Origin: Prevotellaceae bacterium UBA1743
GTDB lineage: Bacteria; Bacteroidota; Bacteroidia; Bacteroidales; Bacteroidaceae
NCBI GenBank assembly: GCA_002314945.1
Contig: DCHV01000054.1
Span: 1 to 9,570 of the forward strand
Direction of reading: 5' to 3'
DNA: 9,570 nucleotides
Shown piece by piece: positions 1 to 7,643 of the stretch (the first letter of the stretch is position 1; each line of letters starts with the position of its first letter). A model generated the notes under the pieces. That model had not been told where the DNA came from. It ran no database searches and saw only the letters and a list, made by a program, of their open reading frames with translations. Made by a program: the position numbers and the translations under genes.

Positions 1-53
1 TTAAATATTTCAATAATTTCGATGGAAAATGGGTTTGCTTATAGGAAAATAAA

Positions 54-89
54 GTAGGAGATAAACGATGATTAGCGTTTACCTCCTAC
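54..89 (-). terminator. Intrinsic terminator of the secreted discoidin-domain protein gene
   Basis: Two arms of 14 bases (54-67 and 76-89) are complementary except at pair 61/82, which is a G-U wobble in a minus-strand transcript and a mismatch in a plus-strand one, so the hairpin fits minus-strand RNA. The loop is 8 bases. On the minus strand the stem is followed by a T-rich stretch (complement of 43-53). It starts about 22 bases past the stop codon of the large secreted protein gene, as expected for its transcription stop. Confidence 0.8.
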
Positions 90-111
90 ACGATTCACAT
101 AACCAAGAAGG

Positions 112-3100
112 TTACTTTACATATTTTTTGCCATCAATGATATACACACCCTTTACGGCCTTGTTTACGCGGCAACCAGACAAGGTGTAGATGCCCTGCT
201 TGCCTTGTACAGATGCCTGTTCTACGCTCTTGATTGCGTTGGGAGTGCCGTTGATTTCCATCACCAGACTATATTCAGTATCGGGATTGGCAGTCGCTGC
301 GCCCCACATTACATAACCCATGTTGGCACGAACGTTGCGTGTATCACCCTCGGCTGTCACTATGGTATTGTCGCAGAATACGACAATGCCTTCGTCCACC
401 CTATTATTATCGAACACACCTACAAAACCATTCACAGTCATAGGATCAGCTACGATGTTACTTGCATCCACTGTAAAGTTTACTTCCGTGTATTCTGGAG
501 TTTCGCCTTCTGCAGGTGCCACATATCCTTCTGGCTCACCTACCAAGAACACAACAGGCTTTCCTGCTTCGATTGATTCACCTTCCAATTCATTCATAGC
601 TAAGTAGTTCTTGTCATTCTTACGGAAGGTACCTTCCACTGTAAACTTCTCACCATTCTGAGGCGCGATAGCTACAGGATAGCACATAGGATAGAACTTA
701 CCTTCGATGATTTCCTTTACGAAGGTAGGCTTGTAACCATCTTCCACGTCTCCGGCTGTCTCGATAAGCCAGTTGGAGTTAGAACCAAAGTTGTTTGATT
801 CCCAACTTACGAGACGCTGGTTTGAGTTCTGTACATGCAAACAGGTACGCTCTACACCCTTCAACGTGCGGCCGTGCATCAGGTTGGTACCACCGCCCAA
901 GGCAGTGACATCGAACAAGGTAGGAGTCAGTGAAAGGGTTACATTATTATTGTTGGAGGCCTGAATATTGATGAACAAGCCAGTTGCCTTGTTCTGGATA
1001 GCGTATGCGGTATCAGCTACTGCCACGAAACGGAACATGGACAAGTCTTCATATTCCGGATTGTCAACCAACCACATGGAAGCGCCTTCGCGTACATCAC
1101 CCTCTGGGGTTTGGTCGATGCCTTCGGTAATACCTTGAGCTTCATCGGCAGCACGATAGGCTCCCACAGTCACATAGCGTCCTAAGGCTTTTCCCAAGCT
1201 GGAACCTGTTGCAGGGCTACTGTCCTTGCTATATTTGTCATAGATTTCCTGCGTGGGGAAGCGGAACTTGTACCATTTGTTGGGTTGCACCTTATTGGCC
1301 GCATCGAGGAAATTCTTGTTGGCTGTTACGATTTTTTTCAAATATCCCTCCACGGTAGCCTTATCGAACTGTCCCTTTCTGCAATATTCTGTGGCCTCAT
1401 CGATTGCTGAGTTCAGCGCAGTAGCTGTAGATTCATTTGGCCAGAAACCAGGATTTTCGCCTATAGCAAGTATAGAGGAAGCGTCCTTGTAAGCATCGAG
1501 TGTCTCGCGCAAAGGTGTAGGATCTACCAATGCATTTTTGAAGGCCTCGTATGCTTGTTGCAATGCTTCGTATTCGCTCACGCTGATGTCGGCATCTGCA
1601 ATGTTGCAAGCTCTGTTTACGGCATTCTGGAAGTCGATACCCACCTGTCCCATATTCTCGATTTGGGACGAACCTACTTTTTGGGCATGATAGAGCTGGA
1701 ATCCGCCCATGTGCCAGAAGCCACGATCGTAACCACTCTCATAGGGACCACGAGTTCCGTCGTTGTAGAAGCGAATATATTTGTAGGAGAGTTTAAGCTC
1801 GAAGGCATCCATCCAAGTCTCCACCACGCCGTTTGTCCAGGGGTCGCTCAGGTTGCTGGCTATCAGTGTCCAACCTGTCTCGTCCGTATTGGCCAATGCG
1901 CTTTCGTCGTTGCTTCCATATACGCTGAACAAGACTGGATTGTCATCGCACGTACCTGAGCCACGACGCTGTACCCATGCTTGATAGGCACCAGGTGCTA
2001 AAGGTATTGCAAAGGAAATGTCTATGCTGTGCGAATGGTTGGGGACTTTTCCGTTAGTCCATGAGCTATGCCAGTAGGTATCGGAGTTTCCATCCAACAG
2101 ATTTTCTATAGAACCCTCGCAACTCTCTGTACAATTTGAGGAGAATTGAGAATTCTCAGTGATGAGACCACCACCATCAATGTCGGGCGTATATGCAGCG
2201 CTCTTGTCTTCGGCCAAAGCCAAAGCCGATTGGCATTGTTCTTTCAATTCCTTGTATTTCAAGACCAGTTTGTCATGATTTTTGTAGGGCTCGAATGCCT
2301 CGATGAGGCGTTGTGCCTCCTCGTCGCTGACGGGCTCAAGATACCATTCTGAACTACCCTTATCAGTATCATACTCTTCACCATGGGTAAAAGTGGGATC
2401 CCACAAACAGAGACTGTTATCCACGCCTGTACCCAAACCATGGCCCAACTGATGGAAATAGTTACTGCCACCACGAGCCAAATAATCGGGACGAATATAT
2501 ACTACAGTACGATTATTCTCTTTGCCTGCAAAGTCGAAAGCCACCTTGTAGGAACCATCCAAAGACATTCTGACTGGATTGTTAAAATCTGCAAAGCGCA
2601 TATCGGTACCTGCATTCACTATATCTACAGAACTACCTTCTCCCTGAGTGAGTTTCCAGATGAAACGACAATCGCCTTCCTTGTAAGTTCCCCATCTGCA
2701 CTCGCCCTCCAGCGTACTATACATTGCCTTCACAACAGGCATTTTCTCCACGACTCCCCCCGGTTCCTCGTTCTGACCTGTTGCATTGTTCTCGTAATAA
2801 TGTAGGTTGGAATAGAGGCGGTAATAGCCGTTTCCGGGAATCTTGTAGAGTACCTCTGTAGCCAAAATTTTTGCATACAACTCATCAATCTCTACAGTCA
2901 GAGCCTCGACCACATCATCGGAAGGCCACTCCACAACCTCGCTGTAGATGTCACAGGCATACTTCAATTTCTCCAAAAAGACGGGCACTATATCCGCTGC
3001 ATCGTATTGACCGAACTCCTTACCCACGTTGAAAGATTCGCCATACAGGTAGCCATCATATTTCGTGAGGATGTTGTTCAAATAATTTCTCACAGCCTCC

Positions 3101-3651
3101 GAGTGCGACTTTACATACAACTGAAACTCAGCACAATGCCAGTATTTTCGGTAACCTATTTCACTACCCGTACAATTCGTGACGTTAAAGCGGAGATACT
3201 TGACAGGACTGGCCACGCGGAAAGGTTCGGAAGTGGTGGGAGTACTCTTCCCCGAAAAGGGTAAAGCTACGGTTGCAATGTCGGTGTAGGATGTACCATC
3301 CAAACTACCCTGCACCAGCATTTCGGTGGGGTGGTCGTTTTCTGCTATTGCACGGCGTATCATTGTGATAACAATGTCGCCCGTGAATTCCTCATTGAGT
3401 TTCACCTGCAGATAATGATACTGATCTTGGCACTTGTTATGCCAGTCGGTGTGCCAGTACGTGTTGGCATCGCCATCGAGAACATATTCAATGTGCTGAC
3501 CTTCTGCCTCGTCGCTGGCATTACTACTCAACTGGGATACATCTGTAATCAAGGGAGCGCCTAAATCTTCCACAGACTGGGCTTGTGTGTTGGCACTTCC
3601 CATCATGAACAGAAGCATTGACGACATCAATAAAGAAAACTTCTTTCTCAT
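112..3651 (-). CDS. Secreted discoidin (F5/8 type C) domain protein with C-terminal secretion-type tail
   Basis: A 1179-residue extracellular protein, probably binding glycans or another surface ligand. Residues 1-25 form a signal peptide (MRKK, hydrophobic core, cleavage near TQA-QS). A first discoidin/F5-8C-like domain spans about 33-181 (motif DGDANTYWHTDW) and a second about 490-657 (motif DGNSDTYWHSSW). Each has the usual run from LDG-x-x-x-TYWH to a closing Y-I/L-RF and FQLY strand. Helical stretches (about 183-268, 445-485 and 660-788), the last resembling FIVAR-type linkers, separate them from two beta-rich segments beginning YYRLYS (276) and WYKFRF (793). These could be trefoil-like, which is a guess. 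A beta-rich region (970-1140) is followed by a final 30 residues with IYTLSG and GVYIIDGKKYVK. That resembles the tails of Prevotella/Bacteroides secreted proteins, often linked to type IX secretion or surface attachment. No catalytic motif was recognised, so enzyme activity is not claimed. It is probably monocistronic, with its own promoter and terminator. Confidence 0.85.
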   Translation of the reverse strand: MRKKFSLLMSSMLLFMMGSANTQAQSVEDLGAPLITDVSQLSSNASDEAEGQHIEYVLDGDANTYWHTDWHNKCQDQYHYLQVKLNEEFTGDIVITMIRRAIAENDHPTEMLVQGSLDGTSYTDIATVALPFSGKSTPTTSEPFRVASPVKYLRFNVTNCTGSEIGYRKYWHCAEFQLYVKSHSEAVRNYLNNILTKYDGYLYGESFNVGKEFGQYDAADIVPVFLEKLKYACDIYSEVVEWPSDDVVEALTVEIDELYAKILATEVLYKIPGNGYYRLYSNLHYYENNATGQNEEPGGVVEKMPVVKAMYSTLEGECRWGTYKEGDCRFIWKLTQGEGSSVDIVNAGTDMRFADFNNPVRMSLDGSYKVAFDFAGKENNRTVVYIRPDYLARGGSNYFHQLGHGLGTGVDNSLCLWDPTFTHGEEYDTDKGSSEWYLEPVSDEEAQRLIEAFEPYKNHDKLVLKYKELKEQCQSALALAEDKSAAYTPDIDGGGLITENSQFSSNCTESCEGSIENLLDGNSDTYWHSSWTNGKVPNHSHSIDISFAIPLAPGAYQAWVQRRGSGTCDDNPVLFSVYGSNDESALANTDETGWTLIASNLSDPWTNGVVETWMDAFELKLSYKYIRFYNDGTRGPYESGYDRGFWHMGGFQLYHAQKVGSSQIENMGQVGIDFQNAVNRACNIADADISVSEYEALQQAYEAFKNALVDPTPLRETLDAYKDASSILAIGENPGFWPNESTATALNSAIDEATEYCRKGQFDKATVEGYLKKIVTANKNFLDAANKVQPNKWYKFRFPTQEIYDKYSKDSSPATGSSLGKALGRYVTVGAYRAADEAQGITEGIDQTPEGDVREGASMWLVDNPEYEDLSMFRFVAVADTAYAIQNKATGLFINIQASNNNNVTLSLTPTLFDVTALGGGTNLMHGRTLKGVERTCLHVQNSNQRLVSWESNNFGSNSNWLIETAGDVEDGYKPTFVKEIIEGKFYPMCYPVAIAPQNGEKFTVEGTFRKNDKNYLAMNELEGESIEAGKPVVFLVGEPEGYVAPAEGETPEYTEVNFTVDASNIVADPMTVNGFVGVFDNNRVDEGIVVFCDNTIVTAEGDTRNVRANMGYVMWGAATANPDTEYSLVMEINGTPNAIKSVEQASVQGKQGIYTLSGCRVNKAVKGVYIIDGKKYVK

Positions 3652-3714
3652 ACATGAATTGTTTTTAAATGTTAGTAAATTGATTTTTATACGCTATTTC
3701 TTGTTCTGTTTTTG

Positions 3715-3722
3715 CAAATTTA
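3715..3722 (-). promoter_or_regulatory. Putative -7 element (TAAATTTG) of the secreted protein gene
   Basis: Read on the minus strand, the sequence is TAAATTTG, a perfect match to the Bacteroidota -7 consensus TAnnTTTG. It lies 63 bases upstream of the start codon, giving a leader of roughly 55-60 bases. No good -33 TTTG sits at the usual 19-21 base spacing. The nearest TTG on the minus strand overlaps a run of seven G (3742-3748) and is 25 bases away. Confidence 0.55.
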
Positions 3723-3850
3723 CAAAAATAAATTAAAATTACCCCCCCAATTTGTTAATCTTTGTTAAATAGCAAAACTGATTAAACGTGAGAAGGTCAA
3801 ATGAACACTTTTTTCACACTTTCGGTCAAGAAAAGTGTACGCCAATTAAT

Positions 3851-3884
3851 GTTTTGCTCTGAAAAAATGTTTTCAGGGCAAAAC
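3851..3884. terminator. Hairpin after the DUF2007-like gene, possible terminator
   Basis: Arms 3851-3865 and 3870-3884 (15 bases each) pair around a 4-base loop with one imperfect pair, 3858/3877. It begins four bases past the stop of the small membrane protein gene, which suggests a terminator for that minus-strand transcript. There is no T-rich tail on either side, and the imperfect pair is a wobble only in a plus-strand RNA. Its strand and termination role are therefore uncertain. Confidence 0.45.
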
Positions 3885-3887
3885 ACA

Positions 3888-4391
3888 TTAGAATCTATGC
3901 TTGCAATCGCAGCAGATGTGGTTGTGGCGAGAGGTTGAAGAGAAGAACCAATATACGATTAGTCCTCCACCTATCAATGTGAGGAAGATGGAATTACAGA
4001 AAATGTTCCAGCTACTCTGGTCAAGGTCCAGGATGATGATATGGATGTCCCAGACAAAGATTGCGAGGCCGAGAATCAGAGCTGTCCAGCTGCCGAAACG
4101 TCTGTCCTGATTTTTTGTCTGAATATTCTCACTTCCACACTTGGGACACCATGTAATCTGGCAGCCTGCCTGTTCCTCGCGTAGGCGATTGTATATTGAG
4201 CGAGCCTGCTCGATGTCTTCACCCCTGACCATCACATCCACGCTGCGGTCTGCTAAGAGACCGCGAGCTATCTTGCTGTTTGTCTCGTCGAAAATCCGGC
4301 ATTCAATACCCTGCTCATCGAGCAGTTCCTTCAACATGGCTGCCTCAATGGCCGTATTACAGTTGATTTTCAATGTCTGGTTCATTGTCAT
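3888..4391 (-). CDS. DUF2007-like membrane protein with split zinc ribbon
   Basis: A 167-residue protein of unknown role. Residues 7-70 resemble DUF2007 (putative signal-transducing protein): a small alpha/beta unit with EAAMLKELLDEQGIECRIFDE, typical of proteins that begin by saying which of two copies of a value to use; ligand unknown. A CPKC pair (Cys82, Cys85) follows. Two predicted membrane helices come next (about 101-121 and 131-151). At the extreme C-terminus is CCDC (Cys160/161 and Cys163). The two CxxC knuckles probably come together as one zinc ribbon on the cytoplasmic face, held by a membrane hairpin. The start has two in-frame Met codons (residues 1 and 3); the first is used here. 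The gene lies 89 bases downstream of the minus-strand ATPase gene, with no obvious terminator between them, so co-transcription is possible. No perfect TAnnTTTG element was found in the gap. Confidence 0.75.
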   Translation of the reverse strand: MTMNQTLKINCNTAIEAAMLKELLDEQGIECRIFDETNSKIARGLLADRSVDVMVRGEDIEQARSIYNRLREEQAGCQITWCPKCGSENIQTKNQDRRFGSWTALILGLAIFVWDIHIIILDLDQSSWNIFCNSIFLTLIGGGLIVYWFFSSTSRHNHICCDCKHRF

Positions 4392-4480
4392 TTGATTTTG
4401 CGTCCATCTCTTATATTGAAACTACAAAATACGTTGTTTATTATCTTCTTAAATGATTTTTAACGAAAGTTTCCGCTTGT

Positions 4481-5752
4481 TCACAACAACAGCCATTTCC
4501 ATATCGGAATCACGTGTATGACCATGTTTCCAATCGTGATAGTTTCTTCTTGATCTCGCGTGATGATGTACGCAGACTGGAGTGGAAAGGTCTTGTTGAG
4601 TGACACTAATGCTCCCACCTCACGTTCTCTCGTGATATGATCATTGATGTCGTAGGCAGCCTGAACAGCAAGTCTGTCCTCTGGGATATAGAAATCTACC
4701 TCGATGTTTCTATTGTAATAGAATACACGAGGTTCATCATCACTGGGGTATCTTCTGATTAAGGTGATGGCACACAAATTCTCCAAGAGTTTGGTTTCTC
4801 CTTGAAAAAGTAGATTGTTGAGTAACCCATTGTCGGTGAAGTATCTTTTTTTGATAGTTTCCTGTTCGGAAATGGGTGATACAAAATTAGAGACAGAGAA
4901 AATAAGGTAGCATTCTTCCATATAAGCAAGGTAATCCTTTAGTGTGGGAAGACTGATATTGTCGCCTGAGGATTTGATAATATGCTGAAGCCGTGAAATT
5001 GCTGTGGGTTGCATAACATTCTCGGCCAACTTTCTTCCAAGCAGACGTATAGTCCTGTCGCCACGAATTTTGTGGCGAGCGACAATGTCACCAAGGATAA
5101 TCTTCTGATATAGTGCATTGATCCATTCCCTCTTGTATTTCAATGGGAATATTTCCGATAATCCGCCAAGATAGAAATAATCGTCAAAACGGCGAGCTGC
5201 TTCAATTCGTATTTCAGGCGTGTATTGCCAATTCTTGCCTATTTTTATTCCATGATATTGAAGATATTCACAATAGGAGAATGGGAATATCTTCTTCGGA
5301 ATATACCGTCCGCCCAAAGTGGTTGACATTTCCTTGCTGAGCATTTTGGCGTTACTACCAGTCACCATGACACGATACTTTTGATCAGCCAAACGACGTG
5401 CAAAAGTTTCCCAGCCTTCCACATTCTGTATTTCGTCAAGGTAAATGTATGGATGTCTGTCGCCGAACATCTCTTTGTAGCAATCCAGCAGAATGCCCAG
5501 TTCCGAAGCTTTCATATCAGAAAGCCGTTCGTCCTCAAATCGGATGTACAAACAGTCTTCTACACTCATCTTACCTTGCTGGATATGGCACTGAATATCC
5601 TGAAGCATCAAATAGGATTTGCCGGCTCGTCTAATACCGATGAGCACATAATTCATCTGATCCTCAAAATTCACAGGACGCTCTACCAGACAAATATCAC
5701 GTATCTCTTGATGCCCCTCTCCGATGATGGACTTGATAATCTGCTTATCCAT
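4481..5752 (-). CDS. AAA-family ATPase with C-terminal DUF4143 domain (degenerate nuclease-like site)
   Basis: A 423-residue P-loop ATPase of the AAA_14/DUF4143 type, common in Bacteroidota and archaea; cellular role unknown. Walker A is GIRRAGKS (39-46), Walker B IYLDEIQ (103-109) and a sensor-1-like segment VTGSNAKML (130-138). LGGRY (146-150) and the FPFSYCEYL segment (156-164) are conserved-looking family features. Residues about 250-287 look like a winged-helix (TAISRLQHIIKSSG...TLKDYLAYMEE). The C-terminal part (about 345-420) has the EVDFYIP strand with Asp353. Where a PD-(D/E)XK-like fold would have E-x-K it reads VQAAYD (363-368), so the nuclease-like site is probably inactive. The protein ends IPIWKWLLL, and length and ends look complete. 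A TAACTTTG element lies 42 bases upstream. It is transcribed away from the second ATPase gene. Confidence 0.85.
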   Translation of the reverse strand: MDKQIIKSIIGEGHQEIRDICLVERPVNFEDQMNYVLIGIRRAGKSYLMLQDIQCHIQQGKMSVEDCLYIRFEDERLSDMKASELGILLDCYKEMFGDRHPYIYLDEIQNVEGWETFARRLADQKYRVMVTGSNAKMLSKEMSTTLGGRYIPKKIFPFSYCEYLQYHGIKIGKNWQYTPEIRIEAARRFDDYFYLGGLSEIFPLKYKREWINALYQKIILGDIVARHKIRGDRTIRLLGRKLAENVMQPTAISRLQHIIKSSGDNISLPTLKDYLAYMEECYLIFSVSNFVSPISEQETIKKRYFTDNGLLNNLLFQGETKLLENLCAITLIRRYPSDDEPRVFYYNRNIEVDFYIPEDRLAVQAAYDINDHITREREVGALVSLNKTFPLQSAYIITRDQEETITIGNMVIHVIPIWKWLLL

Positions 5753-5793
5753 ATTTTTGAAATATTTCTAAGTACATTTAATAATATTTACCG

Positions 5794-5801
5794 CAAAGTT
5801 A
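5794..5801 (-). promoter_or_regulatory. Putative -7 element (TAACTTTG) of the left ATPase gene
   Basis: On the minus strand this is TAACTTTG, a perfect TAnnTTTG match 42 bases before the ATG of the 423-residue ATPase. The predicted leader is about 35-40 bases. A TTTG at the -33 position is not evident, so the call rests on the -7 element and its location. Confidence 0.55.
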
Positions 5802-5914
5802 CAAATTAACTTTGAAATATTCATTCAGATTCGTCTATTTTTTGATATTCGGACGTTTGTTTGTGGTTCATGATGAGGGAATACCCATTCCTTTAGTGCA
5901 AGTTCCGTCACTTT

Positions 5915-5963
5915 GACCATGAACATGTGTGCGCAAAACAAACTGTGTTACTGTGTAACTGTG
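5915..5963 (+). repeat. Left 49-bp direct repeat flanking the plus-strand ATPase
   Basis: This copy matches 7595-7643 at 48 of 49 bases (C at 5924 against T at 7604). It has a non-repetitive head containing gtgtgcgcaaaac and a tail in which ctgtg recurs every 8 bases (5943, 5951, 5959, then 5967 and 5973 beyond the matched part). The two copies are 1680 bp apart and enclose the whole ATPase gene with its promoter repeats. Confidence 0.9.
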
Positions 5964-6090
5964 TTTCTGTGTCTGTGATGCCTAAAATCTCTTCACTACT
6001 GAGCATTACAGTAATTGCCTGTAAAAGATGTTTCAGGTCTGTTTCCACGCGAAATTCTATCGTTTGTAAAAAAATATGTGATTCGTTTCC

Positions 6091-6179
6091 GTTTATTCCC
6101 TTGAAAAAGTGTATCTTTGCACTTGTTATTCCCTTGAAAAAGTGTAACAGAATATCGTTTATTCCCTTGAAAAAGTGTA
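6091..6179 (+). repeat. Three-copy 33-bp-period repeat upstream of the plus-strand ATPase
   Basis: The 19-base core attcccttgaaaaagtgta occurs at 6095-6113, 6128-6146 and 6161-6179, exactly 33 bases apart each time. A leading gtt or gttt extends each copy. The 10-11 base segments between copies are unrelated. The last copy ends 20 bases before the ATG. Perfect cores with diverged spacers suggest selection on, or recent copying of, the core. Protein-binding site, RNA leader element or mobile remnant are all possible. Confidence 0.9.
6112..6119 (+). promoter_or_regulatory. Putative -7 element (TATCTTTG) of the right ATPase gene
   Basis: A perfect TAnnTTTG match starts within the last two bases of the first 33-bp-period repeat copy. 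Copies two and three lack it because their following bases differ. If used, transcription would start near 6123-6127, so repeats two and three would lie in a leader of about 75 bases. The -33 element is weak (TTTC at 6086-6089). Confidence 0.55.
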
Positions 6180-6199
6180 ATTGACACCTTTCTGACAGT

Positions 6200-7540
6200 A
6201 TGTTGAAACGAAAAATAGAAGACTTCCTTAGAGAATGGAAATTAGAAAAGAACCATAAGCCTCTTGTCATTAAAGGCGTTCGACAATGTGGCAAAACATT
6301 CATTGCCGAGAAATTCGCCCGAGATAATTACAAAAATGTGGTTTATCTAAATTTTATAAAGACTCCATCTGCCTCTATGGCATTTGAGGGAGATCTTGAC
6401 GTTGACAATATCATAACAGGTCTTTCCACCGTCATACCAGATGTTGATTTCGATCACGATGATACATGTCTTATACTTGACGAGATTCAGGAATGTCCAC
6501 AGGCAAGGACGGCGCTCAAGTTCTTCCAGTTGGACGGTCGCTTTGACATCATCGCCACAGGTTCCCTCCTTGGTGTCAAAGGTTATGGCAAGAAGAAAAA
6601 CAGTGGAAATGTGGAACGTCCCCGTTCTATCCCAGTTGGTTACGAGGAAATAATAAACATGTATCCACTTGATTTTGAGGAATTCTTGTGGGCGAATGGA
6701 ATAAAGGAGAATGTTATCAATAAGCTCCGGAAATGCCTGCAGGAGGAAAAACCTGTACCAGAACTCATTCATCAAAGAATGATGGAGCTCTTCCTACGTT
6801 ACATCATCGTGGGAGGACTCCCTGAAGCAGTGAATACATTTATCGCCACCCATAATCTTGACAAGGTTCGCAAAGTACATACCCGAATAATAGACGAATA
6901 TAAGGACGACATGGTGAAGTACTCCGACGACAGTATCAAACCAAGCATCCGAGAGTGCTTTGATAGCATCCCACGTCAGTTGGCAAAGGAAAACAAGAAG
7001 TTCCAGTATTCGGTCATAAAGAAAAATGCAAGAGCAACGACGTACGAAAGTTGTCTGCAGTGGATAGAAGATGCTGGCATCATCCGACGATGTTACAACC
7101 TTGAAATCACTGGACTACCACTTGATGTCAACGCCATCAATGACTGCTTTAAGGTCTATATGAGCGACACTGGCCTATTCGTCTCATTGCTTGAAGATGG
7201 GACACAGACAGATATCTTGCAAGGCAATCTCTCTGCCTGCAATGGCGCTCTTTATGAGAATGTGATTGCAGATATCCTTGGCAAGATGGGACGCCGGCTC
7301 TACTACTTCCACAAGGATTCTGGCCTGGAGATTGATTTTGTGATTAGGTATCAGGGAGAATGCTATATTCTTGAGGTAAAAGCCAAGGGAGGAAAGACCA
7401 AGAGTTCAGTTACGGTACTCAACCATCCAGAGAAATATGATGTGCATCATTGTATAAAAATGGGTATGTATAACGTAGGAAGAGCTGAGCCGGATTCGCC
7501 CATCCTCACCATACCTCTATACATGGCATTTTTGATTTGA
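6200..7540 (+). CDS. AAA-family ATPase with DUF4143 / PD-(D/E)XK-like C-terminal domain
   Basis: A 446-residue ATPase of the same broad class as its divergent neighbour but a different clade. Walker A is GVRQCGKT (26-33), Walker B CLILDEIQE (90-98), and the sensor-1-like segment is IIATGSLLGV (117-126). The typical YPLDFEEFLWANG (155-167) and FLRYIIVGGLPEAV (198-211) segments follow. The C-terminal region has Glu353 (GALYENVIA), Asp379 (LEIDFVI) and Glu392-x-Lys394 (ILEVKAKGG), the arrangement of a PD-(D/E)XK nuclease fold with all key residues. Nuclease activity has not generally been shown for this family, so it is only a possibility. ATG at 6200 agrees with the conserved N-terminus (LKRKIEDFLREW). 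There is no strong Shine-Dalgarno, as is usual in this phylum. Direct repeats on both sides suggest the gene is a discrete inserted unit. The cellular target is unknown. Confidence 0.87.
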   Translation: MLKRKIEDFLREWKLEKNHKPLVIKGVRQCGKTFIAEKFARDNYKNVVYLNFIKTPSASMAFEGDLDVDNIITGLSTVIPDVDFDHDDTCLILDEIQECPQARTALKFFQLDGRFDIIATGSLLGVKGYGKKKNSGNVERPRSIPVGYEEIINMYPLDFEEFLWANGIKENVINKLRKCLQEEKPVPELIHQRMMELFLRYIIVGGLPEAVNTFIATHNLDKVRKVHTRIIDEYKDDMVKYSDDSIKPSIRECFDSIPRQLAKENKKFQYSVIKKNARATTYESCLQWIEDAGIIRRCYNLEITGLPLDVNAINDCFKVYMSDTGLFVSLLEDGTQTDILQGNLSACNGALYENVIADILGKMGRRLYYFHKDSGLEIDFVIRYQGECYILEVKAKGGKTKSSVTVLNHPEKYDVHHCIKMGMYNVGRAEPDSPILTIPLYMAFLI

Positions 7541-7594
7541 GAGAAAACAGTCCCTAAACTGATAAAATCTACCTGAAAATATTTCATTCTTTCA

Positions 7595-7643
7595 GACCAT
7601 GAATATGTGTGCGCAAAACAAACTGTGTTACTGTGTAACTGTG
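7595..7643 (+). repeat. Right 49-bp direct repeat flanking the plus-strand ATPase
   Basis: Same orientation as the copy at 5915-5963, one base different. The ctgtg pentamer recurs every 8 bases at 7623, 7631, 7639 and 7647. It begins 55 bases past the ATPase stop codon. Weak similarity continues to the left of both copies (cttt before gaccatgaa, with a 2-base indel), so the true element edge may lie slightly further out. Confidence 0.9.

Larger units (their letters stand above)
5753..6199. other. 447-bp divergent intergenic region between the two ATPase genes
   Basis: No credible gene is present. From left to right it contains a minus-strand promoter element for the left ATPase (5794-5801), one copy of a dispersed repeat with an 8-bp ctgtg iteration (5915-5977), and a 33-bp-period triple repeat carrying a promoter element for the right ATPase (6091-6179). 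Short open frames cross the triple repeat on both strands because 33 is divisible by three; none has other coding support. Confidence 0.7.

Noticed and set aside
205..3564. Several plus-strand open frames opposite the large secreted protein gene
   Set aside because: They are antisense to a long gene with a signal peptide and recognisable domains, and carry no recognisable features of their own.
3805..3843. Resemblance of caagaaaagtgta to the 33-bp-period core, and an 8-base inverted repeat around it
   Set aside because: Only about ten low-complexity bases match and the stem has an 18-base loop, so chance is a sufficient explanation.
6091..6179. Possible small CRISPR array (three repeats with unlike spacers)
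   Set aside because: Spacers are only 10-11 bases, there are just three copies, no cas gene is near, and the array abuts a promoter and start codon.
5908..6303. Minus-strand open frame with repeated HFFKGI (and LFQGN in the neighbouring frame)
   Set aside because: The peptide repeats arise because the DNA period of 33 is divisible by three; several frames on both strands are open equally, and the frame overlaps the start of the real ATPase gene.
7573..7595. Hairpin (ctgaaa ... tttcag) as terminator of the plus-strand ATPase
   Set aside because: Six-pair AT-rich stem with an 11-base loop and no following T run; too weak to call.
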